Shown piece after piece: positions 1 to 7,007 of a DNA stretch of 12,213 nucleotides (position 1 is its first letter; each line of letters begins with the position of its first letter). The notes under the pieces are model-generated. The model saw only the letters and a list, made by a program, of their open reading frames with translations. It had not been told where the DNA came from and did no database searches. The DNA is from Candidatus Poseidoniaceae archaeon (lineage in GTDB: Archaea > Thermoplasmatota > Poseidoniia > Poseidoniales > Poseidoniaceae): positions 1-12,213 of the forward strand of contig DUKK01000160.1 in NCBI GenBank assembly GCA_013329355.1, written 5' to 3'. The position numbers and the translations under genes were made by a program.

Positions 1-431
1 TGATAATCAGGTTCGACGCCCGGATTTTCAGCTACCCAACGATGCTGAATTGTGCCGGTTTTATCGATGATAATTACCACTCTATTAGCACTCACATAAC
101 CATCAATGCCGCCTAATCCAACAAATTTTGCATCATACGCAGTCACAACTTCTCGGTCTATGTCTGAAAGTAACTCAAATTCAAGATTGTATTTTCGCGC
201 AAATTCTGCATTGGCCCACGGGGAGTCGACGCTAATGCCAATAACTGTTGCTGCGGCATCATTCAATTTTTCCATATTGTCTTGAAATGCGCACATTTCT
301 TTATCGCAAACGCCGGTAAAGGCACCGGGATAGAATGCTAAAATTACCGTTTTTCCACGGTAGCTTGATAATGAAATGGGTTCTTTAGCAGTATTCTTTA
401 GTGTAAAATCCGGAGCGTTTTGTCCTATCAT
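1..431 (-). CDS. Peroxiredoxin, AhpE/BCP-like (3' end cut by window edge)
   Basis: Thiol peroxidase that reduces hydrogen peroxide or organic hydroperoxides in the cytosol. I translated this gene by hand: 143 codons are visible before the left edge and no stop is reached. The peroxidatic motif is clear: P35, T39 and C42 in PGAFTGVC, with a second cysteine at C47 (C-x4-C), as in atypical 2-Cys BCP proteins. R117 in the SANR motif fits the conserved active-site arginine. The last visible residues, ENPGVEPDY, are typical of AhpE-like family members, so probably only about 10-15 residues are missing. The ATG at 431-429 is preceded by an AGAGGT ribosome site at 443-438. The gene follows the histone-fold-like gene by 58 nt and appears to have its own TATA box, so it may be transcribed separately. 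The peroxiredoxin assignment is firm; the subfamily (AhpE versus BCP) is less so. Confidence 0.93.
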   Translation of the reverse strand, partial: MIGQNAPDFTLKNTAKEPISLSSYRGKTVILAFYPGAFTGVCDKEMCAFQDNMEKLNDAAATVIGISVDSPWANAEFARKYNLEFELLSDIDREVVTAYDAKFVGLGGIDGYVSANRVVIIIDKTGTIQHRWVAENPGVEPDY

Positions 432-466
432 GAGATAACCTCTAAACGGGCTCTCTTAGTATGAAG

Positions 467-474
467 TATTTATA
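467..474 (-). promoter_or_regulatory. TATA box for the peroxiredoxin gene
   Basis: On the minus strand the sequence reads TATAAATA, close to the archaeal TATA consensus. It lies about 39 nt before the ATG at 431. Initiation about 25 nt downstream would give a leader of roughly 10-15 nt, just long enough to hold the AGAGGT ribosome site. It sits in the short gap after the stop codon of the histone-fold-like gene. I see no strong purine-rich BRE element upstream of it. Confidence 0.5.
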
Positions 475-489
475 CAAATGCACCCTGAT

Positions 490-1278
490 TTAGTAAGGGT
501 CTAGATGAACTATTTGCTCGATATCAATTCTCTTATAGCCTCGCTCTCTTGCATTACTTGCTGCTCTAGTAAGCATCGATCGCATCCACCCGAGCGACAT
601 TAGTGTCTGCATGCGCGCAATTGATTCGATGAACTGAACTGGATTTCCGCCAAGTTGAGCATGGGCTCTAATATCTCCCTCTAACTTTTCAACTACCATG
701 TAGTATGTGTCTATCAATTCTTCTACTGCGTCATCGGTTACCGGCATCTTAGCGTGGCTTCTAGCAAGTGATAATAGCGATGATCTAGTCAGTATTCCAC
801 CACCTTGGCCGACTATTAGAGTTTCAGTTTCCTCTGTTACTTCCTGTTCAGCTAATTCTCCATCCTCATCTAGACCCATGCCAGAAACTGCCAAGTCTAA
901 ATGTCGGGGTTTGATTGTACTCACACGGTCTTTTTCAGCGGCGGCCTCAGCGTGCTTGAGAATCTTCGCAAGGTGTTGCTCGATATGTTCAATTCCTGCT
1001 TGGACTGCGGCGGACCCTACTGAATCAATGCTACTAATCCTGTCAATCATCAATTCTCTAGTTCGATTATAGTTCAATCTAGTTCTATTAGGGTCATCGA
1101 GAGTTTTACGCTCAGGATCCTGTGCCAAAGTCTCTGACTCCATTTGCGGTACTAATCGATCTAGTTCCTCACATAACAACTCAACAAGTTGTTGTTTTAC
1201 TGCACCGGAAATGCGCATTTGGGTGTAGTTCCCTGCGACTGCTCCAATATGGCCTGATGAATACGGCTTCGCCGACAT
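490..1278 (-). CDS. Protein with two histone-fold-like modules, 262 aa
   Basis: I do not recognise a named family. Residues about 72-132 read as a histone fold: a short helix (72-83), a loop, a long amphipathic helix (89-116), then RVSTIKPRHLDLAV, which closely resembles the RKTIKAEDIELAV end of HMf-type histones. An acidic Glu-rich linker (136-153) follows. The second module has a short helix (166-176), a loop and helix start MPVTDDAVEELI (178-189) like the RVSDDA start of histone helix 2, a segment of about 30 extra residues, and an ending ARERGYKRIDIEQIV (243-257) like loop 2 plus helix 3. Residues 21-46 (MRISGAVKQQLVELL onward) resemble the second module's helix start, so the whole may be a duplicated unit. 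The ATG at 1278 has a weak AAGG site. A TTG at 1320 would add 14 residues and overlap the M24 gene, but lacks a ribosome site. The fold is inferred from sequence pattern only; DNA binding is unproven. Confidence 0.6.
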   Translation of the reverse strand: MSAKPYSSGHIGAVAGNYTQMRISGAVKQQLVELLCEELDRLVPQMESETLAQDPERKTLDDPNRTRLNYNRTRELMIDRISSIDSVGSAAVQAGIEHIEQHLAKILKHAEAAAEKDRVSTIKPRHLDLAVSGMGLDEDGELAEQEVTEETETLIVGQGGGILTRSSLLSLARSHAKMPVTDDAVEELIDTYYMVVEKLEGDIRAHAQLGGNPVQFIESIARMQTLMSLGWMRSMLTRAASNARERGYKRIDIEQIVHLDPY

Positions 1279-1309
1279 GGGATTGCCTTGGGTTGGATGC
1301 TTTTGATTA

Positions 1310-2584
1310 TTAGCAATCAATTACCAGTTCATAACTATCGTCAAGAGTGACTCTCTCCATACCTTGGCTGGTTCTCACCCATGTGTCCTCAAGACCAATG
1401 CTGCCGTCATCAAATACCAGTTTAGGCTCAATTGCCATAACGCCATTATCCACCAATGGTCGGTCAAAACCTCTGGCTACGACTGGTGATTCATCGAGTT
1501 GCAGACCAACAGAGTGACCTAAGAATTTACTTTGGTCGGGTTGCATGCCCATAAGATGTTCTCCATGTCCCATCGATGTGGCCAGCTCACTGCCGATTTC
1601 CCATGCTTCAGAACAATTGTCTCCTCGGGCTAGTGAAGCAACAACTGAATCGCTCACTTCAACCATGTCTGATAACCTCTCCAGCCAACTTTCTCCTAGA
1701 CCGCCGATACTGAACATTCTAGTTGCGTCGACAACGTATCCGCGATGAACATGCACGAGATCAACTAAAATTGGTCGATTCGCACGGAGTTTGGTAAAAC
1801 CCGAACCCATTCCTGCCATTGGGTGTGGACCAGTTCCACCAATTGCTGAGTCAAAAAATGACGGTATGCCGCCTGCACGACCAGATACGATGACTGCACG
1901 GTCACATTGTAATGGAAAGCGACGCATTTGGACTGTTCCACCGAATCCATAGCGACGACTAACCTCTTCTGCCGCAGCAACAAGCTCAAGTTCAGTCGCT
2001 CCGAGTTCAATAGAGTGTTTTACCGCATCGAACATCTGTCGCTGTACGTTGGCCCCCTCTCTCATCATTGACAGTTCCCAATTTGATTTCTTTTCTCGCT
2101 GGCGGTGAACGATTTCAGTACAGTCCTTAGCAGCCCCAAGTGAGGCAAGTGCGCTACCGAACCTTTGCGACAAATCTGCTGGAATCTCGCCGTGCTGAAG
2201 TCCAAGTCCTCCGTCTATACCCATTTTTGACAGCGTTTCAGCAAAACTACGCAGACTAGGGAACTGTTGAATGTCTAAACAAGAATCGCTACCACCAGAC
2301 TCAAACTTAGCCCGTTCAACGGACCGCCTGACAAAGAAAGTTGCGCCGTCTCCACCTTGTTCCAAACTGGCGGCGGAATCGACTGCAGGGATGAGTAAAG
2401 CCCCATTCTGTCTGCCGCCTGCATAATAATATAGGTCAACTGGGCTTTGAATCAATGCTGCCGCTATTTCAGCATCTGCTAAGCGATTGCTCAAATCCGT
2501 AATCCTTGATTCTAGTTCACTGACTGGTACCCGCCAATCCTCACCATCAGGGCCGTGTAAATTACCCACTGTCCAAGACGCCAT
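1310..2584 (-). CDS. M24 family metallopeptidase (Xaa-Pro aminopeptidase/dipeptidase-like)
   Basis: Cytosolic metal-dependent peptidase of the pita-bread fold, probably cleaving peptides with proline at position 2. At 424 residues it has the usual two-domain layout: a creatinase-like N-terminal domain (about 20-155, with DLYYYAGG at 50-57) and an M24 catalytic domain (about 165-415). All five expected metal ligands can be placed: D275 (LVDLV), D286 (VVDATR), H357 (GHSVGL), E386 (AIEP) and E399 (LEDT). The position that is histidine in many aminopeptidases P (VHE) is aspartate here (LDE, D364), a form I recall from other archaeal M24 proteins. The start is the ATG at 2584. There is no clear Shine-Dalgarno site, so the mRNA may be leaderless. 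The gene diverges from pgk across 124 nt and is followed, 31 nt after its stop, by the histone-fold-like gene, probably in one transcript. The exact substrate is not determined. Confidence 0.88.
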   Translation of the reverse strand: MASWTVGNLHGPDGEDWRVPVSELESRITDLSNRLADAEIAAALIQSPVDLYYYAGGRQNGALLIPAVDSAASLEQGGDGATFFVRRSVERAKFESGGSDSCLDIQQFPSLRSFAETLSKMGIDGGLGLQHGEIPADLSQRFGSALASLGAAKDCTEIVHRQREKKSNWELSMMREGANVQRQMFDAVKHSIELGATELELVAAAEEVSRRYGFGGTVQMRRFPLQCDRAVIVSGRAGGIPSFFDSAIGGTGPHPMAGMGSGFTKLRANRPILVDLVHVHRGYVVDATRMFSIGGLGESWLERLSDMVEVSDSVVASLARGDNCSEAWEIGSELATSMGHGEHLMGMQPDQSKFLGHSVGLQLDESPVVARGFDRPLVDNGVMAIEPKLVFDDGSIGLEDTWVRTSQGMERVTLDDSYELVIDC

Positions 2585-2708
2585 GATGATTGGTATTGGT
2601 CGATATTGAAAACACTACCCGCAATTGTTCCATTGACCGCCCATTTCGTTATCTGCTCACGATTCGCTAAAGAAAAGATATCAAAAACTGTCAACATTTG
2701 GCCGATGT

Positions 2709-3971
2709 ATGGCAAGGGTGCTGAACTTGCGCGACTTTAATGTCGAAAGCAAGACTGTGCTGGTTCGTGTTGACATCAATAGCCCACTACAACCCAAAAG
2801 TCAAGAATTTCTCGATGACACGAGGATTAGAGCAATTATCCCAACCCTCAATTTGCTGACAAAATCAAAAGTTGTTATTTTGGCCCATCAATCTAGGCCG
2901 GGTAAGAAGGACTTCACCAATACACTTGGCCATTCAAGGGAATTGGGACGGGTTTTAGGTCGAAATGTAAAATGGGTCGAAGACATACATGGAGAAAAAG
3001 CCATGAAAGCGATTGAAGAGCTCGGGGATGGCGAGATTTTGATGCTGAATAATGTACGAATGGACCCAGAAGAAGTTTCAGTCAAAGGCAACTTTGAGGC
3101 TATGGCTGAAACGAAAATTATCCAGCGGTTGTCGAGTGTAGTCGATATATTCGTCAACGATGCCTTTGCTTGTGCACACCGCAATACCCCCTCGATAGTT
3201 GGGTTCACTCACACGCTACCATGCGTAGCAGGTGAATTAATGAAAAGGGAAATTGATGCATTAGATGTTGCATTAGAAAATCCGCCCCGTCCCTGTATTG
3301 CCGTTGTTGGCGGGATAAAAGTCGAGGACTCGGTTTCAATTGCTGATAATATGCTGAGAAAAGGTATCGCTGACCAAATATGGCCAACTGGGGGCGTAGC
3401 AAATCTTTTGATTGAATACTCTGGTTTCGATATTGGACAAGGGAATCATAACTTCTTAGTCAACGAACTTGGCGATGCATACCACCAAACAGTGGCAACT
3501 GCAAAGGCTATGCTAAATGACTTCCGTGACAAAATTATGCTGCCCACCGACTTAGCAGCAAATGTTGAGGACAACCGACTGGATTTGCCCATTAGTGATT
3601 TGCCGATTGACGCGCCAATATTCGACATTGGAATCAATTCTACAATGGCACTGTCGGCAGCGATAAAGCGATCCGGGACCATCATATTAAACGGTCCAGC
3701 TGGCGTCTTCGAATTAACTGATTTTGCCTTAGGAACTATTGAAATGCTCAACGCATGTGCTGAATCAAATGGTTATGTTGTCGTCGGCGGCGGCCACACT
3801 GCTACACTGATAATGAACCGAGGTTTAAGTGAAAAAATGGGTCATTTATCGACCGGTGGGGGTGCGTGTCTTAATTATCTTGCAGGAAGGTTACTGCCCG
3901 GCATTGCTAGTCTAGAATACAGCGCTGAAAAATTCAAATTGAAAATTTCTCAAACCATTACTGACAATTAA
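2709..3971 (+). CDS. pgk: Phosphoglycerate kinase
   Basis: Interconverts 1,3-bisphosphoglycerate + ADP and 3-phosphoglycerate + ATP, in cytosolic glycolysis and gluconeogenesis. The 420 residues cover the full archaeal family length. Visible signatures are VRVDINSP (19-26) and DTRI (37-40) for substrate binding, AHQSRPG (59-65), LNNVR (113-117), FVNDAFACAHR (148-158), GELMKRE at the domain hinge (175-181), GGIKVEDS (201-208, with K204), NGPAGVFE in the nucleotide domain, and GGGHTAT plus STGGGA near the C-terminus. The pattern is the archaeal one (GG-x-KV-x-DS, NGPAG). The ATG at 2709 has no convincing Shine-Dalgarno site; an AT-rich stretch AAAAGATATCAAAAA at about 2672-2686 lies 25-35 nt upstream, where a TATA box of a leaderless gene would be. 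The deaminase gene follows 40 nt downstream. I see no missing active-site residue. Confidence 0.97.
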   Translation: MARVLNLRDFNVESKTVLVRVDINSPLQPKSQEFLDDTRIRAIIPTLNLLTKSKVVILAHQSRPGKKDFTNTLGHSRELGRVLGRNVKWVEDIHGEKAMKAIEELGDGEILMLNNVRMDPEEVSVKGNFEAMAETKIIQRLSSVVDIFVNDAFACAHRNTPSIVGFTHTLPCVAGELMKREIDALDVALENPPRPCIAVVGGIKVEDSVSIADNMLRKGIADQIWPTGGVANLLIEYSGFDIGQGNHNFLVNELGDAYHQTVATAKAMLNDFRDKIMLPTDLAANVEDNRLDLPISDLPIDAPIFDIGINSTMALSAAIKRSGTIILNGPAGVFELTDFALGTIEMLNACAESNGYVVVGGGHTATLIMNRGLSEKMGHLSTGGGACLNYLAGRLLPGIASLEYSAEKFKLKISQTITDN

Positions 3972-4003
3972 ATAATCCAGTCCTCACCGGATAGATAAGG
4001 AAT

Positions 4004-4008
4004 GGTGA
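4004..4008 (+). promoter_or_regulatory. Ribosome binding site of the deaminase gene
   Basis: GGTGA lies just before the ATG at 4012, inside the 40-nt gap after pgk. It matches the GGTGATC-type anti-anti-SD sequence of archaeal 16S rRNA. It supports this start and internal translation on a pgk transcript. A second candidate, AAGG at 3997-4000, is farther from the start. Confidence 0.5.
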
Positions 4009-4011
4009 ATC

Positions 4012-5271
4012 ATGACCACTGAATACGCGGTTCGATACACCAATACTGTGCTTTATGATAGCCAGGGTGAACAACACCTCGGTGACTTTCTCATCCACGA
4101 TAATGGTGCTTGGTCCAAATCTAATGGTGATGAAGACGTCAAACAGGTTTTAGATGGATCAAACAAAGTAATCACTCGTTCACTACAAAATTGGCATACA
4201 CACCTTGCTATGCAACTCAACGCGCGGGACTTTAGTGATGGATATACTTTGGACCGTTGGCTAAATGAAGCGATATTCCCCACTGAGGCGAAGCTAAACC
4301 CGGAATACGTTCGAATAGGAGCAACCGCCGCTGCTGCAGAATTAATTGCAACTGGTTGCAGTTTTGCCGCAGATATGTATTTCTATCCGGCAATAACAGG
4401 GAATGTCCTGAATGACGCAGGAATAAGGGGCTTAGTTGGCGGTCCGGTTAGCGATTTCGCCCTACCATCGCATCCCGATGCAAAATCTGCACTCGATGAA
4501 TTGGATAGTATGTTGAAGCACCAATCTAGTGATGATAAAATTCAGTATGCTATTGCTACCCATTCAGTATATTTGTGCAGCGAAGATACTCTTCTCAGAG
4601 CAGCAGAGTTAGCTGAAAGAAGAGCGGGGCGACTCCACATACACGTAAGTGAAACTCGAAAGGAAGTCGCTGAATGTTTTGAGAAAACCGGGAAATATCC
4701 CGTGGAGTATCTCGACAGCATCGACTTTTTCAAACCCGGGACTATCTGTGCACACGCAAGCTGGGTCAAGAAAAACGAGATTAGAATGTTGGAAAATCAC
4801 GGCGTGACCGCAGTTCACTGTCCATCTTCCAATATGAAACTAGCCTGTGGTGGAACTCTTTCATTACCTGCTTATGTTGACGCAGGTGTTGATGTACGCA
4901 TCGGCACAGATGGTGCAGCATCGTCGGGTAACGGTTTGAACATCCTTAATGAGGCGCGGACAGCTGCCCTCGTCCAACGTCATGACCACTGGGACCCAAC
5001 CCTACTTCCTGCTAAAGACGTCTTCACAATGATAACCAAAGACAGTAAAGACTGGGTGGCTTGGGACCTAAAAGACATCAGAATGTTCCCTCGTGGCCGT
5101 TCTAATAATCGCCATTTAGCAAATTTGGTTTTCAATGGTGGTAATTGTTTGGATATGTGGGTCGATGGACAAGCAGTTAGGTTGCATGGAGAGACTCAAA
5201 CGATTGATGAAGAATTGGCCCTCGATGAATTAGACCTTGCTGTTGATTCATATTATGAGGGGATCGAGTAA
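4012..5271 (+). CDS. Amidohydrolase: MTA/SAH/5'-deoxyadenosine deaminase-like
   Basis: Probable deaminase of adenosine-type nucleosides (S-adenosylhomocysteine, methylthioadenosine or 5'-deoxyadenosine to the inosine forms), in recycling of SAM by-products. The zinc-amidohydrolase layout over 419 residues is clear: HTH at 62-64, E92 in the FPTEA segment, H184 (ATHSVYLCS), H211 and E214 (HVSET), H248 (HAS), H269 (HCPSSNMKLACG) and D300 (IGTDGAASSGNGLN). These match the metal and catalytic positions of the Thermotoga TM0936 family. The stretch 140-206, which in that enzyme carries arginines contacting the homocysteine carboxylate, has only R196, R203 and R204 near its end, so substrate range may differ. 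The C-terminal segment FPRGRSNNRHLANLVF replaces the usual NPR-type ending. A GGTGA ribosome site (4004-4008) precedes the ATG at 4012. The gene probably shares a transcript with pgk. The stop codon touches the end of the convergent gene. Confidence 0.87.
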   Translation: MTTEYAVRYTNTVLYDSQGEQHLGDFLIHDNGAWSKSNGDEDVKQVLDGSNKVITRSLQNWHTHLAMQLNARDFSDGYTLDRWLNEAIFPTEAKLNPEYVRIGATAAAAELIATGCSFAADMYFYPAITGNVLNDAGIRGLVGGPVSDFALPSHPDAKSALDELDSMLKHQSSDDKIQYAIATHSVYLCSEDTLLRAAELAERRAGRLHIHVSETRKEVAECFEKTGKYPVEYLDSIDFFKPGTICAHASWVKKNEIRMLENHGVTAVHCPSSNMKLACGGTLSLPAYVDAGVDVRIGTDGAASSGNGLNILNEARTAALVQRHDHWDPTLLPAKDVFTMITKDSKDWVAWDLKDIRMFPRGRSNNRHLANLVFNGGNCLDMWVDGQAVRLHGETQTIDEELALDELDLAVDSYYEGIE

Positions 5272-5805
5272 TCATTGATACTTGTTAAGGGTAAAACCGG
5301 CAGCAAAGAGTATCAACATTACAAAGTAGCCGACAGCAGACAGAGTCATGTCGATTTCATAATCGATGTTCAACTCAAAATCTTCTGGTGCCTCTGAAAA
5401 TGTTCCAATACCAACAAAATATTCTCCGGACTTTGCTTGCCAAGACAATCCGGACTGGTTGTCATCTCCAATAGCAGCAAACTCATTATCTCTCGAGGTG
5501 CAAATCTCACTATTCTGGTTCACCATCTCGATAAATGTAAGTCCATCACACTGAGATTTTTTATCTGCATCGGCGATGACTAAGAAGACATCATTTCTGT
5601 CCCAGTCAATTTGTGCATTAGCATTAATCATCAGTGACAACGGATTTGATTGCATCGGTTCATCCGCAAAAAATACCGAGTTAGGAACATTTGGCGTAGG
5701 AATTGAATCTACTGAGTCTTCAGTTGTAAAACCAATACTGCCCAATATCGATACAATCACTGCAATGACCATCAGCCCGATACCAAACTTGTTGTTGACC
5801 GCCAA
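5272..5805 (-). CDS. Hypothetical membrane-anchored protein with two terminal helices, about 177 aa
   Basis: I do not recognise a family. The protein has one hydrophobic helix at each end (about residues 8-25 and 155-174) and a hydrophilic middle of roughly 130 residues with two cysteines (in KSQCDGL and SEICTSR) that could form a disulfide outside the cell. The middle looks beta-rich (for example NDVFLVIADAD and GEYFVGIGTF), as in a small extracytoplasmic domain. I chose the TTG at 5805 because AGGTGATC, complementary to the 16S rRNA tail, lies just upstream. A GTG at 5814, overlapping that site, would add three residues. The gene follows the Ca2+/H+ antiporter with essentially no gap, so it is likely co-transcribed and perhaps translationally coupled. 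Its stop codon abuts the stop of the convergent deaminase gene with no base between. Function unknown; an accessory role for the antiporter or the envelope is only a guess from position. Confidence 0.7.
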   Translation of the reverse strand: MAVNNKFGIGLMVIAVIVSILGSIGFTTEDSVDSIPTPNVPNSVFFADEPMQSNPLSLMINANAQIDWDRNDVFLVIADADKKSQCDGLTFIEMVNQNSEICTSRDNEFAAIGDDNQSGLSWQAKSGEYFVGIGTFSEAPEDFELNIDYEIDMTLSAVGYFVMLILFAAGFTLNKYQ

Positions 5806-5808
5806 ATT

Positions 5809-5816
5809 GATCACCT
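5809..5816 (-). promoter_or_regulatory. Strong ribosome binding site overlapping the antiporter stop codon
   Basis: On the minus strand this reads AGGTGATC, an eight-base match to the complement of the archaeal 16S rRNA 3' end. Its first bases are part of the antiporter's TAG stop (5817-5815). It decides the start of the small membrane protein: it suits the TTG at 5805, whereas the GTG at 5814 lies inside it. The overlap suggests termination-coupled re-initiation. Confidence 0.6.
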
Positions 5817-6957
5817 ACAACTGTAAGAACGCCAGTGCCAAGATGACATAGCTGCCCAGTAACATTCCTCCCTCAAGCCAATTAGACTTCCCATCTGCAA
5901 GTATTGAATTAACTACCAAGACTGATACAAATGTTGCCGCCGTTTCTAGCATACCAAACTCTAGAGTGAGAGGAACACCCAGAGCCCAGGCAAACAGTAC
6001 CATTGCTGGTGCAGCGAACAGGGCAATTTGAACACTACTACCTACCGCTATTGCAATAGATAAGTCCATCTTGTCCTTGCCGGCGACGATTACTGCTGTG
6101 AAGTGTTCTGCAGCGTTACCAAAAAATGGTAGTAATATTACTCCGATGAATAACTCTGGCAGGCCCCACTCAACGACGGCGGCTTCAAGGCTGTGAACTA
6201 GAATATGGGCCATCCAAGCAACTAGAATAGTTGCCAGGATTAGTAAAATCCAGGCATTTTGGTTGGTCATTGTTGGATTCTCATGATGGCCATGCCCCGG
6301 CTCTGTTGCAAACACGTGAGCATGAGTTTTAAGTTGAAAAAGCAGTGCTAATCCGTAAATTGCGAGCAATACTATCGATGCATAGTGCGAAATGTTTTCA
6401 ACATCACTGAATGTTCCACCTGAGTGGTGAACTGCGCTTGGAATAATAAAGGCCACAACGGCTAGCAACAGTAAAGTTCCATTCATTTGAATTGCATCGC
6501 TGTTGAAACTCTGTTCCTTGTGTTTCAGGCCCCCCCAAACCATTGCCAGTCCTAGGACAAGTAGCATGTTACCAAGGATTGAACCAATAAGTGAAGCCTG
6601 CGTAACTGTTACCATTGTCTGGACTATTTCTGGATCCTTTGATGCAGCAAAGATTGCCAATCCAACAATGATTAATTCAGCAGCATTTCCGAATGTGGCA
6701 TTTAAGAAACCACCAATTGCTTCGCCAGTTCTGAGGGCAATCTCCTCAGTACCCTTGCCCATTAGAAAAGCTAGCGGCATAATCGCGACCATCGAGAACA
6801 AAAATGCCATAGTAAGATTATGCTGGAAGTTGAATAATACCGCTAGAGGTAGCGCAACGAGTAACCAATTTAGTTTGTTGTTAAATGGGTTTAGTGCATC
6901 GAGAACCGATTCCATTGCTAACTCAGATACTTGCTCAGCGTTATCAACATCTGCCAT
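5815..6957 (-). CDS. Ca2+/H+ antiporter, CAX/ChaA family
   Basis: Membrane exchanger that exports Ca2+ (or another divalent cation) against protons. The 380 residues form about ten to eleven hydrophobic segments in two homologous halves. Each half carries the CAX signature: NATFGNAAEL (86-95, E94) in the first and FFGNAAEHFTAV (258-269, E264) in the second. GSSVQIALF (286-294) is also typical. The loop between the halves (about 199-218) is rich in histidine (THAH, GHGHH) and could sense or bind metal. I chose the ATG at 6957; a TTG at 7011 would overlap the surface-protein stop by four bases and add 18 residues, with GAGGAT too close to it to be a normal ribosome site. A GATATC-containing AT-rich stretch lies about 30 nt before 6957, so an internal promoter is possible. 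Cation specificity is not visible from sequence alone. Confidence 0.93.
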   Translation of the reverse strand: MADVDNAEQVSELAMESVLDALNPFNNKLNWLLVALPLAVLFNFQHNLTMAFLFSMVAIMPLAFLMGKGTEEIALRTGEAIGGFLNATFGNAAELIIVGLAIFAASKDPEIVQTMVTVTQASLIGSILGNMLLVLGLAMVWGGLKHKEQSFNSDAIQMNGTLLLLAVVAFIIPSAVHHSGGTFSDVENISHYASIVLLAIYGLALLFQLKTHAHVFATEPGHGHHENPTMTNQNAWILLILATILVAWMAHILVHSLEAAVVEWGLPELFIGVILLPFFGNAAEHFTAVIVAGKDKMDLSIAIAVGSSVQIALFAAPAMVLFAWALGVPLTLEFGMLETAATFVSVLVVNSILADGKSNWLEGGMLLGSYVILALAFLQL

Positions 6958-7007
6958 GTTCAAGGTGATTGAAAATACCCTAATTGAGATATCTATCAAC
7001 CGAAGTA

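Noticed and set aside
707..1072. Plus-strand open frame of 121 codons inside the histone-fold-like gene
   Set aside because: Ser/Ala-rich antisense shadow with no recognisable domain; the minus-strand frame has a coherent protein.
1279..1320. TTG start at 1320 for the histone-fold-like gene
   Set aside because: No ribosome site, overlap with the M24 coding end, and the added 14 residues look unstructured; the ATG at 1278 is preferred.
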